64,000 bases of DNA from Mucilaginibacter saanensis (GCF_014200575.1 NZ_JACHBZ010000001.1:310001-374000); one strand, 5' to 3'; numbered from the stretch's first letter, positions 1-8,930 are shown. A program made the numbers and translations. Notes: generated by a model from the sequence alone, not told the origin.

Positions 1-620
1 CTATTATTATATTGCAGGAGGCATTTGGTGTAAATAGCCATATACGTAAAGTGGCGGATCGTTTCGCTGCCGAAGGTTATATTGCTATCGCACCCGAGCT
101 TTTTCATCGTACCGCTCCCAAGGGTTTTGCAGGTGATTATGCTGATTTTAGTACGGTTACGCCGCATACCTCCCAAATAACCAATGAAGGTTTAGAGGCC
201 GATCTGCAGGCTGTTTGGCAATGGCTCGGTTCGCAAAGCAATGTAAATATTGGCAAGGTGTATGCCATAGGTTATTGCATGGGTGGCCGCGTATCTTTTA
301 TTGCCAATGCGCTTTTGCCATTAAAGGCAGCAGTATCTTATTACGGCGGTGGACTGGATAAAATTGCCAACCGTGCGGCGGATCTGCATGGTAAACACCT
401 GTTTTTTTGGGGCGGTAAGGATGCCCATATTAAACAGGACCTGATCAATACCGTGATAGCAGCGGTTGATGATGCCGGCAAGGACTATATCAACGTAAAA
501 ATATCTTATGCCGACCATGGCTTTAACTGCGACGAACGCCCAAGCTACAACAAAGCCGCATCAACAGAAGCCTGGGCCCTCACCTTAGCATTTCTTGAAG
601 CTGAAAGCCAAAAGCATTAG
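1..620 (+). CDS. dienelactone hydrolase family protein (5' end missing)
   Basis: This alpha/beta-hydrolase of the dienelactone hydrolase family probably hydrolyses an ester or lactone in the cytoplasm; its substrate cannot be read from sequence. The reading frame is open to the window edge (in-frame codons begin at base 3, giving Ile-Ile-Ile-Leu-Gln-Glu), so the TTG at 12 is not a credible start and about 30-50 N-terminal residues are missing. The family signature is clear: LQEAFGVN near the start, the nucleophile elbow GYCMGG with Cys as nucleophile, the Asp of FFWGGKDAH, and the His of YADHGFNC, completing a Cys-Asp-His triad. It converges with the receptor gene downstream, 63 bases apart. 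Family confidence is high. Confidence 0.9.
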   Translation, partial: IIILQEAFGVNSHIRKVADRFAAEGYIAIAPELFHRTAPKGFAGDYADFSTVTPHTSQITNEGLEADLQAVWQWLGSQSNVNIGKVYAIGYCMGGRVSFIANALLPLKAAVSYYGGGLDKIANRAADLHGKHLFFWGGKDAHIKQDLINTVIAAVDDAGKDYINVKISYADHGFNCDERPSYNKAASTEAWALTLAFLEAESQKH

Positions 621-683
621 GCTCAAAGCTCTTGTTTTTAGCCTAATTAGTAGCTTTCAGCTTTAAACCTTATGCTTTCCGCT

Positions 684-3101
684 TTAATGTATACGCCCGC
701 GTTCGTCCTCGTTGCCGGTGTCGCGTTTTTCGGTATTGGCATCCCGGCCAAAGCGATAGCTTAGGGCCAGTTGTACAAACCTGTTGAGCTGAAAGTTGGT
801 AAACTTATTGTTGATGCCGTTAACAGTGGTGCTTACTGCCGATGCACTGCTCCTGAAAGCATCATTCAAGTTTAGGGTGATGTTCAGTTTCTTTTTCATG
901 GCCAGTGCGGTAAAGCCCACATCTAACTTGTAATAGGCATCTGAACGGCCAATATGGTCAATCTCCGGAAACTGGTACCAGAAATTAATGGCTGCAGCAA
1001 AGGTTTTGTCCGCATTAAAATAGGCCGTATTGTTGGTAGCCAGGTAGGCACCATATCCGCTTATGCTTTTAATGTAGGAGAGGTTGGAGTTTGCGCTGGT
1101 ATGATAAAAAGTGGCCTGGTTGTTATTATCAAGCCAGGGGAAAAGGTGTAATGTCAGGTTTTCGGAAACACCTACACGGTAGGTTTTGATAAAATTTAAG
1201 GGAACGGTGTAAACCAGGTTGGTGTCTGCACTGGCTACGGTTACATTGTAAAAACCATTATCGGTAATGTTTAAGAACAATGCCGAGGTAAGCATGTTTT
1301 TGTAGGTATGCGACAGTTCAAAATTACTATTATATTCGGGTTGCAGAAAGGGATTACCCTCGCCATAACTGTAGGCCGTAAATAGTGATTTAAAGGGATT
1401 AAGATTCCAGAAGGTAGGGCGGTTTACCCGGCGGCCAAAGGTAAATGCAAAGCCATTTGAAGTATCTGCCTGGTAGGATATGGATGCAGATGGAAACAGC
1501 TTTAAATATTTATTGGTATTGATTTGGTTAAGGGTATACGAATTGCCTTTGGTTTCGGTGTATTCGGCCCGTAAACCTACCTGGTATTTCCACTTATCTT
1601 TTTCTTTGTTAAGGTTTACGTATAATGATTGTGTGTTTTCAATATACCTGAACTCGTTGCTCAGGTTGGTATTGTAGGTAAGTTTATCATTAATATCCTT
1701 ATCATAATAAAAGGCATTGCTGTAATTGTTAATAAAGCTGACCTTGCCTCCGAATGCTATTTTGGCAAATGGAGTGGGTATTTCCGCATCGGCTTTAAAA
1801 GTGTAAATGTTGATGTTTTGTTTATTGGTATCAAAATACCGGGTATTGTTTGCGGGTATAACCTGTCCGTTTGGTAAATAACTGTTGCTTTCAAAGTCTG
1901 ATCTGTCTGTACGGTAATAATTAATATAGTCGGCGTTTAAGAGCAGCTTTTTGCCGGTGGTGTCAAAATTGATGATGGCATGCACGTTGCCCGAATTGCT
2001 GATGGCTATAGGATGGTAGGTTGCAAAGGTTTTTAAAGTAGAATCGAGGCCGCCGCCGTTGCTGTATACAGGATTGTTTACATGATCAGACCCATCGTAA
2101 ATACTTTTACCGCCCAGGTAAGATATACCAATGGTTGTTTTAGGGCTCACCTTATAATCAACCCCGGCAACTGCACTAAAGTTATGACCGCGGTAATTGC
2201 CGGTATCAGTTTGTAGCCAGTGTTGTTTGGGGTAAAAAACATCGGTTTGAAAACCTTCCAGCTCATGATCATGATCCATATTGACACTGGTATAAGCCGA
2301 CCATTTATTGGAATTATAATTAAGGTTTGCGCTGCCACTGGCCAGCCAGTAATTGCTGGTGCCAAATACATTGGCCGGGCTGTGTAATGATTGCTTATCG
2401 CCAACTTGTACGTTGCCCGAGAAGCCCTGTTTGCTGCTATGCTTGGTAGTGATATTAATTAGGCCGGCATTACCCTCGGCATCGTAATTGGCCGATGGAT
2501 TTTTGATTAGCTCGATCTTGGAGATCTGATTGGCCGACATGGATTTTAAATACCGTACCAGGTCGACCCCGGCCAGCTGAATAATACGGTCGTTAACCAT
2601 TACCTTAACGGCACCTTTGCCTACAACGCTAATTTCGTTACCGCTTACCTTAATGCCCGGAACTTTGCCCAATGCCGTTAATACATCGGTACCGGTAGCC
2701 GTAATGCTGGTTGATACATTGTAAACCAGCTTTTCCTGGTTGTTTTCAATAGTGGCTTTTTTAGCAGTAACCACTACTTCGCCCAGTTGGGTATTGGATG
2801 TTTGCAGCACGATGTTCACCGTAGTGTCTTTAGTAACAAACAGCTGCGATTGATATTTCTCGTACCCGATAGAAGCAATCGTAATTGTGTACTGGCCGGT
2901 ATGCAGGTTTTTAAAAACAAAACTGCCCGAGCTATCAGTTTGTAAGGATTGATTTTTATGATTGTCGGTACTTAAAAGGCTTACCCCAGCGTAGGCTAAA
3001 GGGTGATTGGACGGATCATGTATGGTGCCCGTAAGTTTAATTTGTGCTGACAGGCTACAGTGAATAACAGCTAAAAGTGTTAAGGTAAAAATTAGTTTCA
3101 A
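684..3101 (-). CDS. TonB-dependent outer-membrane receptor with carboxypeptidase-regulatory-like domain
   Basis: An 805-residue outer-membrane beta-barrel protein. A signal peptide (MKLIFTLTLLAVIHCSLSAQ) is followed by a carboxypeptidase-regulatory-like beta-sandwich at about residues 22-105, a plug domain at about 110-220 with the typical segment IELIKNPSANYDAEGNAGLI, and a long barrel rich in alternating aromatic/polar strands with FGRRVNRPTFWNLNPF in the middle. This is the OMP_b-brl_3 architecture common in Bacteroidota. No SusD partner lies next to it, so it is more likely a stand-alone receptor for a siderophore, peptide or other small ligand than a polysaccharide SusC. The start codon is TTG at 3101, chosen because the signal peptide begins there. 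The C-terminus ends in a charged tail instead of a terminal aromatic residue. Confidence 0.9.
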   Translation of the reverse strand: MKLIFTLTLLAVIHCSLSAQIKLTGTIHDPSNHPLAYAGVSLLSTDNHKNQSLQTDSSGSFVFKNLHTGQYTITIASIGYEKYQSQLFVTKDTTVNIVLQTSNTQLGEVVVTAKKATIENNQEKLVYNVSTSITATGTDVLTALGKVPGIKVSGNEISVVGKGAVKVMVNDRIIQLAGVDLVRYLKSMSANQISKIELIKNPSANYDAEGNAGLINITTKHSSKQGFSGNVQVGDKQSLHSPANVFGTSNYWLASGSANLNYNSNKWSAYTSVNMDHDHELEGFQTDVFYPKQHWLQTDTGNYRGHNFSAVAGVDYKVSPKTTIGISYLGGKSIYDGSDHVNNPVYSNGGGLDSTLKTFATYHPIAISNSGNVHAIINFDTTGKKLLLNADYINYYRTDRSDFESNSYLPNGQVIPANNTRYFDTNKQNINIYTFKADAEIPTPFAKIAFGGKVSFINNYSNAFYYDKDINDKLTYNTNLSNEFRYIENTQSLYVNLNKEKDKWKYQVGLRAEYTETKGNSYTLNQINTNKYLKLFPSASISYQADTSNGFAFTFGRRVNRPTFWNLNPFKSLFTAYSYGEGNPFLQPEYNSNFELSHTYKNMLTSALFLNITDNGFYNVTVASADTNLVYTVPLNFIKTYRVGVSENLTLHLFPWLDNNNQATFYHTSANSNLSYIKSISGYGAYLATNNTAYFNADKTFAAAINFWYQFPEIDHIGRSDAYYKLDVGFTALAMKKKLNITLNLNDAFRSSASAVSTTVNGINNKFTNFQLNRFVQLALSYRFGRDANTEKRDTGNEDERGRIH

Positions 3102-3194
3102 AAGATGGCAGGTTTAAAATTTGCCTAATAATAAGGAAATATGGGCTAAATAGGAAATGAAGAGAGGGGATTAACCGGATTTAGGTAATTGAAA

Positions 3195-3395
3195 TTATTC
3201 AAAAATATTTTTGTAAATCAACCGCATTACCAAGTAAGTAACGCAACTTCCCGACAAAATGAAGCCTGATATTAAAACTACAATGGCCCAGTTATTATGT
3301 TTTTGATTATAAAAGGAAGCGCCGTCACTGGCTATCCAGCCTCCAAAAGGAATGCCGCAAAGTGCCAGCAAGGTTTTAGTTAATTTCCATAACAT
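3195..3395 (-). CDS. hypothetical small membrane protein
   Basis: A possible 66-residue protein that I do not recognise. It has an N-terminal hydrophobic stretch (LLALCGIPFGGWIA) and a C-terminal membrane segment (WAIVVLISGFILSGSCVTYLV) separated by a short polar loop, so two membrane passes are plausible. I chose the ATG at 3395; a TTG at 3425 would add ten residues. It lies alone between the receptor gene and the divergent antiporter. With no homology known to me and a short length, it could be a chance reading frame. Confidence 0.35.
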   Translation of the reverse strand: MLWKLTKTLLALCGIPFGGWIASDGASFYNQKHNNWAIVVLISGFILSGSCVTYLVMRLIYKNIFE

Positions 3396-3450
3396 ACACC
3401 AAGATATAGAATATTTGATTAGCAATTGCCGTGATGTTTCCGGATAACGG

Positions 3451-3480
3451 TTGAACTATTCAAAACAATACCTAAATTTG
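3451..3480 (+). promoter_or_regulatory. Bacteroidota promoter for the antiporter
   Basis: TTG at 3451-3453, a 19-base spacer and TAAATTTG at 3473-3480 match the primary sigma consensus of Bacteroidota (TTG-N19-21-TAnnTTTG). The expected transcript start is near 3486, 40 bases before the antiporter start. Confidence 0.6.
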
Positions 3481-3498
3481 AGGTGTTAAGGCTGATTT

Positions 3499-3531
3499 AT
3501 GAACGGATATACTAAACTAACCTTAATTTGA
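3499..3531 (+). CDS. possible 10-codon leader ORF
   Basis: ATG at 3499 opens a ten-residue frame (MNGYTKLTLI) whose TGA stop (3529-3531) overlaps the TTG start of the antiporter by two bases. It lies just after the predicted transcript start, so it would be translated first and could couple initiation at the weak TTG. Only position and overlap support it. Confidence 0.25.
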   Translation: MNGYTKLTLI

Positions 3532-4730
3532 CTACATACACAACCCTTATTATACTTAGCGGACTGGTCATATTTTCGTACCTGTTTGATCTGTTAGCCG
3601 GTAAAACAAAAATCCCTTCGGTTATTTTATTGCTGTTGCTTGGTATTGGCCTAAAGCAGGTGGTTGACTATTTTAGCATACCCATGTTTAATTTTGCGGT
3701 GATATTGCCCGCGCTGGGTACCCTGGGTTTAATATTAATTGTGTTTGAAGGGGCGCTTGAACTGCGCTATAACAGTGATAAGAATGCCGTCATCAAAAAA
3801 GCTTTCTTTTCCGCATTGAGTATTATGTTGCTGAGTGCGGCAGTAATTACGGTAATTATATACTATTTAACAGGCGAAAGCATTTATAAGTGTTTTGTAA
3901 ACGCTATACCTTATTGCGTGGTAAGCTCGTCCATTGCTATACCATCGGCCTCAAACCTTATTAAAAGTAAAAAGGAGTTTATTATTTATGAATCATCCTT
4001 TTCTGATATACTCACGGTGGTGCTGTTTAATTTTATAGTCCGGAACCCTAAAATTGAAGTAGCATCATTTGCCAAACTGGGGGCCGAGCTTACCGGTATT
4101 ATTGTGGTGGCTATTTTATCGTGCCTGTTGCTGCTATATATTATCGGGCGTTTAAAGCATCACATTAAATCATTCCTGATCATTTCGTTGCTGATCCTGG
4201 TTTATTCCGTTGGTCAGTCATACCATTTATCAGCTTTGATCATTGTGCTGGCTTTAGGGCTTTTTCTGAATAATGCCAGTCAGATCCATTTCGGCTGGTT
4301 CAGGAAATGGTTTATTTATCCAACATTTCAGCATGATATCAAACAGTTGCACCAGCTTTCGGCCGAGAGCGCTTTTCTGATGCGCACCTTCTTTTTTATA
4401 GTTTTTGGTTACACTATGGATATTTACCAGCTTAAGAATCTCCCTGTTTTGTTAAGCGCGGGTGCCATTTTACTTTCTATTTACGTGGTGCGGTTCGTAT
4501 ATATCAAGCTGGTTTCCAAAACCGATCTGATGCCTGAACTGGTTATTGTACCCCGCGGCCTGATCAATGTATTGCTGTATTATAATTTACCCGCCAATTT
4601 AAGAATCCCGCAAGTTAGCACAGGATTATTGTTTGTAGTGGTGCTGGGTACCAGTGTTATTATGAGTCTCGGGTTATTGATCACCAAACGACAAGCAGCA
4701 AGCTATAACCATGAATTTAATGATATTTGA
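3528..4730 (+). CDS. cation:proton antiporter (NhaP/CPA1-like)
   Basis: A 400-residue inner-membrane protein, almost entirely hydrophobic with about 11-12 predicted membrane segments, of the monovalent cation/proton antiporter type. It probably exchanges Na+ or K+ for H+. The N-terminal helix and loop (LAGKTKIPSVILLLLLGIGL) are typical of the family, and a polar break near residues 136-165 (SSSIAIPSASNLIKS, then YESSFSDILTVVLFNF) sits where CPA antiporters carry the ion-binding residues. The start is TTG at 3528; no in-frame ATG precedes it. It is shorter than NhaP proteins with a C-terminal TrkA domain and lacks such a domain. It is followed 10 bases later by the GNAT gene, so the two may be co-transcribed. 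Confidence 0.8.
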   Translation: MTTYTTLIILSGLVIFSYLFDLLAGKTKIPSVILLLLLGIGLKQVVDYFSIPMFNFAVILPALGTLGLILIVFEGALELRYNSDKNAVIKKAFFSALSIMLLSAAVITVIIYYLTGESIYKCFVNAIPYCVVSSSIAIPSASNLIKSKKEFIIYESSFSDILTVVLFNFIVRNPKIEVASFAKLGAELTGIIVVAILSCLLLLYIIGRLKHHIKSFLIISLLILVYSVGQSYHLSALIIVLALGLFLNNASQIHFGWFRKWFIYPTFQHDIKQLHQLSAESAFLMRTFFFIVFGYTMDIYQLKNLPVLLSAGAILLSIYVVRFVYIKLVSKTDLMPELVIVPRGLINVLLYYNLPANLRIPQVSTGLLFVVVLGTSVIMSLGLLITKRQAASYNHEFNDI

Positions 4731-4740
4731 TAAACGAATA

Positions 4741-5274
4741 ATGACAATTACTACACGCCCCGCCACATTTGATGATATACCTGTACTGCAACAATTAATA
4801 GCATTATCCGTACGTGGCTTAAGTACGGGTTATAATACCCCTAATCAGATTGAAAGTGCTTTGAAATATGTTTTTGGAGTTGATACGCAACTGGTTACCG
4901 ATGGTACTTATTACGTGGCCCAAATACGCGATACCATAGTGGGTTGCGGTGGTTGGAGTAAGCGCAATAAACTATACGGCGGCGATCAGCATAAAGAGAT
5001 AGAAGACCAACTGCTTAACCCGGAATATGATGCCGCAAGGATCAGGGCTTTTTTTGTACATCCTAATTGGGCGAGGCGGGGTATTGGCAGGCATATTATG
5101 CAGGTATGCGAAAACGCCGCGCAAACTAATGGATTTAAAAGTTTTCAGTTAGGGGCTACTTTGCCGGGTGTGCCGCTTTATGAGGTTATGGGCTACAGCC
5201 CCGTTGAATATATAGACCAACCCATGCCAAACGGCGAGGTGTTGCCTATAGTTAAAATGCAAAAGGTTTTATAA
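4741..5274 (+). CDS. GNAT family N-acetyltransferase
   Basis: A 177-residue acetyl-CoA-dependent acyltransferase of the GNAT fold; the acceptor is unknown. The acetyl-CoA loop is visible as the segment around FFVHPNWARRGIGRHIM (R/Q-x-x-G-x-G/A type, here RRGIG), preceded by the beta4 strand ARIRAFFV and followed by the C-terminal LYEVMGY motif. I chose the ATG at 4741 because the protein then begins MTITTRPATFDD, the usual GNAT beta1 start; an ATG at 4711 would overlap the antiporter gene and add a ten-residue tail. It converges on the GH8 gene with only 17 bases between stops. Confidence 0.85.
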   Translation: MTITTRPATFDDIPVLQQLIALSVRGLSTGYNTPNQIESALKYVFGVDTQLVTDGTYYVAQIRDTIVGCGGWSKRNKLYGGDQHKEIEDQLLNPEYDAARIRAFFVHPNWARRGIGRHIMQVCENAAQTNGFKSFQLGATLPGVPLYEVMGYSPVEYIDQPMPNGEVLPIVKMQKVL

Positions 5275-5291
5275 CAGATTGGGGTGGATTA

Positions 5292-6524
5292 TTACGGTTT
5301 CCAGTAATTACCCGATACAATGATCATATCTATCATTTTGATGCTGTTATCGTAATAATCATAGTCCCGGAGTTTAAAGCCAACCAGATAGTTCCATAGG
5401 TTATTGAGCCATTGCTGGTTGCTTTTGTCAACCGTGGCGGATACGGTAAAAGGTGCTATAAAGCTTAGCGCCTCAAAATAACGTCCTTTAATATCATTTC
5501 CATCCAGTGTATATCCGGCCGAAATATTGTCCGGATTACCTTTGGTTGTTTCACGGATCCAACGATTTATTTTATCGGCCATGACTTTTGCACGTTTATC
5601 ACCATATAGTAAATAATCGGTAGCTATCCGCCACGGAACGCGGCAAGCATTATAATTATAATAGCCATCATAAGGCGATTCAAGGTAGTTACGCTGGGCT
5701 GGCCGTGGGTTTTTATTGGTGCTGCGGATAAAGTCGGGCACTATACCCGCATCCGGGCTATATTTCTCTTGCATCAGGCTAAAAAGCTGATAGTTGTTGT
5801 TAACCGATTTTTGCCATTTATCATTTTGCAAAACCTGCTCAAAAGCCTTAAAATGGGCAGGCATAAAATCAGACGAGCGTGTGTCGAAATAATCACTGCT
5901 ATCATACTCAATGGCATCGCTCAGCAAAACAGCGTAGGTTTTAGGGTTTATTTCATGCTGCATAATAGCAGCTATCATGTTTCGGGCCTCGGCCTGGTAA
6001 TTAATACTGCCCTTATTACCCCATTGTTTGGCAGCCAGTAACAGCGAGTAGGCAATGTCCATATCGCCATCTGTAGCGGTACTACGGTCAAGGTTTTTAC
6101 AGTTTTTGCCTTGTGCCCATGCCATTAAGTAAGGGGATGTTTTGGCGGGATGGGCTTTGTAATAATTGTACAAGCCGTCAAAAGTGGTTTTGGCGCCTTT
6201 GTCATAACCGGCTATGAGCGCAGTAATAAGCATGCCATATCCCTGCCCTTCAGATACACATTCCTTACCGGGCTTTTCAAACCATATATAATACTGGTTT
6301 TTGTAACAGCCGGGCTTTACATAGCGTGTTTTCCATTGGGTATAAAATGCGCAAACCTGCCTATCCAGTTGTTGCTGCGGTAAATGGCTGGGTTTAATAG
6401 TACCCGCAGCATAGGTATTATGCTGCGGAAAAGGTTTTAATACCGTTTGTGCATTAACCCCCGTACCTGTAAAAAGTAAAAGCAGGAAGTAGTTAAACCA
6501 CCTGTAGTTCCAGTAGTTCTTCAA
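5292..6524 (-). CDS. glycoside hydrolase family 8 (endoglucanase/chitosanase/xylanase type), secreted
   Basis: A secreted inverting glycosidase of family GH8, about 410 residues. After a signal peptide ending GVNAQ the protein shows the family landmarks: SEGQGYGML with the proton-donor Glu, ATDGDMDIAYSLLLA with a conserved Asp pair, YFDTRSSDFMPAHFKAF, and NYNACRVPWRIATDYLLYGD. GH8 enzymes attack cellulose, lichenan, chitosan or xylan; the substrate here cannot be told. The frame extends 48 residues upstream, but that part lies inside the lysR gene and is not signal-like, so I placed the start at the TTG at 6524, directly before the hydrophobic signal segment. It therefore overlaps the 3' end of lysR by 32 bases and is probably translated by coupling with it. 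Confidence 0.85.
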   Translation of the reverse strand: MKNYWNYRWFNYFLLLLFTGTGVNAQTVLKPFPQHNTYAAGTIKPSHLPQQQLDRQVCAFYTQWKTRYVKPGCYKNQYYIWFEKPGKECVSEGQGYGMLITALIAGYDKGAKTTFDGLYNYYKAHPAKTSPYLMAWAQGKNCKNLDRSTATDGDMDIAYSLLLAAKQWGNKGSINYQAEARNMIAAIMQHEINPKTYAVLLSDAIEYDSSDYFDTRSSDFMPAHFKAFEQVLQNDKWQKSVNNNYQLFSLMQEKYSPDAGIVPDFIRSTNKNPRPAQRNYLESPYDGYYNYNACRVPWRIATDYLLYGDKRAKVMADKINRWIRETTKGNPDNISAGYTLDGNDIKGRYFEALSFIAPFTVSATVDKSNQQWLNNLWNYLVGFKLRDYDYYDNSIKMIDMIIVSGNYWKP

Positions 6525-7440
6525 AGCTTTCTTGCTCCATGCACATTTGATTTTCGGCAAAGTACAATTTAAGGCACGATAAAAAATTCTGTATAACCGG
6601 GGTGTCTTTACATGTTGCGGCATACCAGGTTCTTTTAGCAACGCTATGGTGCAACGGTTTGGCCACAATATTTTTGTTGCTCAGGTATGGTTTCACAATC
6701 CAGTCGGCCATTACGCTTATGCCCAGGCCCGCATTCACCATTTCAATAGTGGCATCGGTGTAGTGTATGCGGTTTAGGGTTTTGGGTTTTACATGCTGCT
6801 CCTGTATCAGGGTTTCAATAAGCGGGGTATCCTGATAGGTGGGATCATACAGCGCCAGAATCAAATCCTGATCCCTGAAATCACATATATCAATTATCTC
6901 CTTTTGAGCCAGCGGGTGGTCTGCCGGAAGGATAGCATTCAGCCTATCCTCAAAAATAGGTTCATAATTTATTTTGGTGTTTATCATTTGTGTACGCACT
7001 ATGCCCAGGTCAAGATCGCCGCGCATCAGGTACTCCAGAGGGCGCCGCGTGGCATCAGATACGATATTGATATTAATATCAGGCCATTGGCTTTTAAACG
7101 TCTTGATTACGCCAGGCAACCAATGGTAGGCCGTATAGCACTGCATACTGATATTGAGTTTGCCGGTTTTTCCGTTCTTATAATTGCGGATATCCTCTTC
7201 CATGGCTCTTATCTCGGCAATAATTTTCTCTGAACTCCGCAAAAAGCGATAGCCAATCTCAGATAAATGTAATTTTTTACCCTGGCGATGGAAAACCTCA
7301 ATATCAAGCTCCTTTTCCAGTTCCTTTAATTGGTGGCTAAGGGCCGATTGCGTAAGGTGCAGCGCAGCAGCTGCTTTAGTTAAAGTTCCCTCTTTTGATA
7401 TGGTATCAACTAAGCGGAAATGGTGGAGTGCTATATTCAT
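6493..7440 (-). CDS. LysR-family transcriptional regulator, MetR-like
   Basis: A 315-residue LysR-type regulator. The N-terminal winged helix-turn-helix is complete (GTLTKAAAALHLTQSALSHQ at about residues 17-36), followed by the linker helix and a two-lobed effector domain from about residue 90. The effector domain has the MetR-like features SMQCYTAYHWLPGV and VNAGLGISVMADW; MetR of Enterobacteria senses homocysteine, but ligand transfer to this protein is inference. It is divergent from the efflux operon across 89 bases, the classic layout for a LysR regulator controlling its neighbour, and its 3' end overlaps the GH8 gene, so it could control both. Confidence 0.88.
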   Translation of the reverse strand: MNIALHHFRLVDTISKEGTLTKAAAALHLTQSALSHQLKELEKELDIEVFHRQGKKLHLSEIGYRFLRSSEKIIAEIRAMEEDIRNYKNGKTGKLNISMQCYTAYHWLPGVIKTFKSQWPDININIVSDATRRPLEYLMRGDLDLGIVRTQMINTKINYEPIFEDRLNAILPADHPLAQKEIIDICDFRDQDLILALYDPTYQDTPLIETLIQEQHVKPKTLNRIHYTDATIEMVNAGLGISVMADWIVKPYLSNKNIVAKPLHHSVAKRTWYAATCKDTPVIQNFLSCLKLYFAENQMCMEQESFEELLELQVV

Positions 7441-7447
7441 TATGAAT
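7435..7447. promoter_or_regulatory. palindrome over the lysR start, possible LysR operator
   Basis: ATTCATTATGAAT is a perfect 13-bp palindrome covering the lysR start codon; a further ATTCAT occurs at 7473-7478. LysR proteins often bind AT-rich dyads in the divergent intergenic region. AT-rich DNA makes such palindromes frequent, so support is weak. Confidence 0.3.
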
Positions 7448-7464
7448 TTTACTAATGATTATGA

Positions 7465-7472
7465 CAAAATTA
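7465..7472 (-). promoter_or_regulatory. -7 promoter element for lysR
   Basis: CAAAATTA on the plus strand is TAATTTTG on the minus strand, matching TAnnTTTG, 25 bases before the lysR start. No clear -33 TTG is seen. Confidence 0.4.
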
Positions 7473-7501
7473 ATTCATTTTTTTCATATATTATATAGCA
7501 A

Positions 7502-7509
7502 TACCTTTG
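7502..7509 (+). promoter_or_regulatory. -7 promoter element for the efflux operon
   Basis: TACCTTTG is an exact match to TAnnTTTG, 20 bases before the ATG at 7530. It also rules out the upstream ATG at 7455 as a start, because transcription would begin downstream of it. Confidence 0.55.
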
Positions 7510-7529
7510 CAGTGTACAAAATACACAAT

Positions 7530-8930
7530 ATGTTTAATCTACCTTCAAAACAACTACTTCTGTTTTTAGGTGTTTTTTCAGTCTTCCAGGCTCAGGCTCA
7601 GCAAAAAGTTTTAAATATCAAAGATGCTGAACAAATGGCACTCGCTAATTACGGTACCATCAAATCCAAAGCAAATCAGCTAAACGCTGCTAAGGCAAAC
7701 TTAAAAGAAACACGTACAGAATATTTACCAGATGTAAGTATATCTGCCCAGCAGGATTACGGAACCGCAAACGGCCAAAATGGTCCTTTGTATGGCTATC
7801 ATGGTTTATCAGTGGCCTCATCGGGCCCGGCATTACCTAAACAAAACTGGAACGCAGCATTTGGTTCGCTCTACCTGAGCAACGTAAGCTGGGATTTTTT
7901 CAGTTTCGGAAAGGCTGTTGAAAGAGTAAAGGTGCAGCGTTCAGTGGTTTCACGTGAAGAAACCGATCTGGTACAGGAACAGTTTCAGCACGAAATAAGG
8001 GTGGCAAGTACCTACCTTAATTTATTGGCTGCCCAACAGTTGGAAAAGGCTCAGCAGGATAACCTTAACCGCGCTATTGACCTGCAAAAGGTAGTGGCAG
8101 CACGCGTAAAAAATGGTTTAAATGCAGGGGTTGATTCGTCTTTAGCTAATGCTGAGGTATCAAATGCTAAAATTGCATTAACCAATACGCAGCAAACCGA
8201 GCAGGAGCAAAGCAACCAGCTTTCTATTTACCTGGGCATTCCGGCACAGGAGTTTTTGCTTGATAGTGCCTTCATCACCAAAACGCCAACTACTTTAACG
8301 GCGCAAAGCGCAGTTAAAATTGCAGATCATCCGGAGCTGCGTTATTTTCAGAACCGTATTAATGTAAGTAATGAGCAGGCAAAATATTTAAGAACGTTTG
8401 CTTATCCTACGTTTAGTCTGTTTGGTGTGTACCAGGGCAGGGGATCGGGCTTTAATTCTGATTATAGCACCGATTTAAATAGTTACAGCAGCAGTTATGG
8501 CGCAGGTGCAAACCCAACCCGTTATAACTACCTGTTTGGTGTGGCCATGGTTTGGAATATTACCAGTCCGTTCAGGGTGCATTACCAGGTACAGTCACAA
8601 AAATATACCTCTGAGCAATTTAAAAATGACTATGACCTGGTTGAGCAGCAGTTACAGGCTCAGCAAATACTTGCCGAAACCCGTATAGGTAACGCTCTGA
8701 AAAATTACCGCGAGGTACCGGTCGAAGTTTCTGCCGCAAGCGATGCTTATAAACAAAAGTACACGCTGTACAAAAATGGCCTTGCCAACATTGTTGATTT
8801 TACGCAAGCCCTTTATACGCTGAACCGCGCCGAGGTTGACAGATACATTGCCTTAAACAACGTATGGCAGGCATTGCTTTATAAATCTGCCGCCACCGGC
8901 GACTTTGGCATATTCATTAATAATTTTTAA
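7530..8930 (+). CDS. TolC-family outer-membrane efflux protein
   Basis: The outer-membrane channel component of a tripartite efflux pump, 466 residues. A signal peptide (LLLFLGVFSVFQAQAQ) precedes two repeats of long alpha-helical hairpins with the family's LNLKDA-like start (VLNIKDAEQMALANY), Leu/Ala/Gln-rich helices (LNLLAAQQLEKAQQDNLNRA) and the second-repeat motif YKQKYTLYKNGLANIVDFTQA. The start was placed at the ATG at 7530, before the signal peptide and after the promoter. It is the first gene of a tolC-RND-adaptor operon (21 bases to the next gene). Gene order with the channel first is common in Bacteroidota pumps. Confidence 0.9.
   Translation: MFNLPSKQLLLFLGVFSVFQAQAQQKVLNIKDAEQMALANYGTIKSKANQLNAAKANLKETRTEYLPDVSISAQQDYGTANGQNGPLYGYHGLSVASSGPALPKQNWNAAFGSLYLSNVSWDFFSFGKAVERVKVQRSVVSREETDLVQEQFQHEIRVASTYLNLLAAQQLEKAQQDNLNRAIDLQKVVAARVKNGLNAGVDSSLANAEVSNAKIALTNTQQTEQEQSNQLSIYLGIPAQEFLLDSAFITKTPTTLTAQSAVKIADHPELRYFQNRINVSNEQAKYLRTFAYPTFSLFGVYQGRGSGFNSDYSTDLNSYSSSYGAGANPTRYNYLFGVAMVWNITSPFRVHYQVQSQKYTSEQFKNDYDLVEQQLQAQQILAETRIGNALKNYREVPVEVSAASDAYKQKYTLYKNGLANIVDFTQALYTLNRAEVDRYIALNNVWQALLYKSAATGDFGIFINNF

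Noticed and set aside
684..3101. SusC-type polysaccharide receptor of a utilisation locus
   Set aside because: No SusD partner or glycosidase is adjacent and the protein is about 800 residues, shorter than typical SusC; a stand-alone receptor fits better.
6525..6668. N-terminal extension of the GH8 protein by 48 residues
   Set aside because: This part is encoded within lysR in another frame and would place the signal peptide far from the N-terminus; the TTG at 6524 is the more sensible start.
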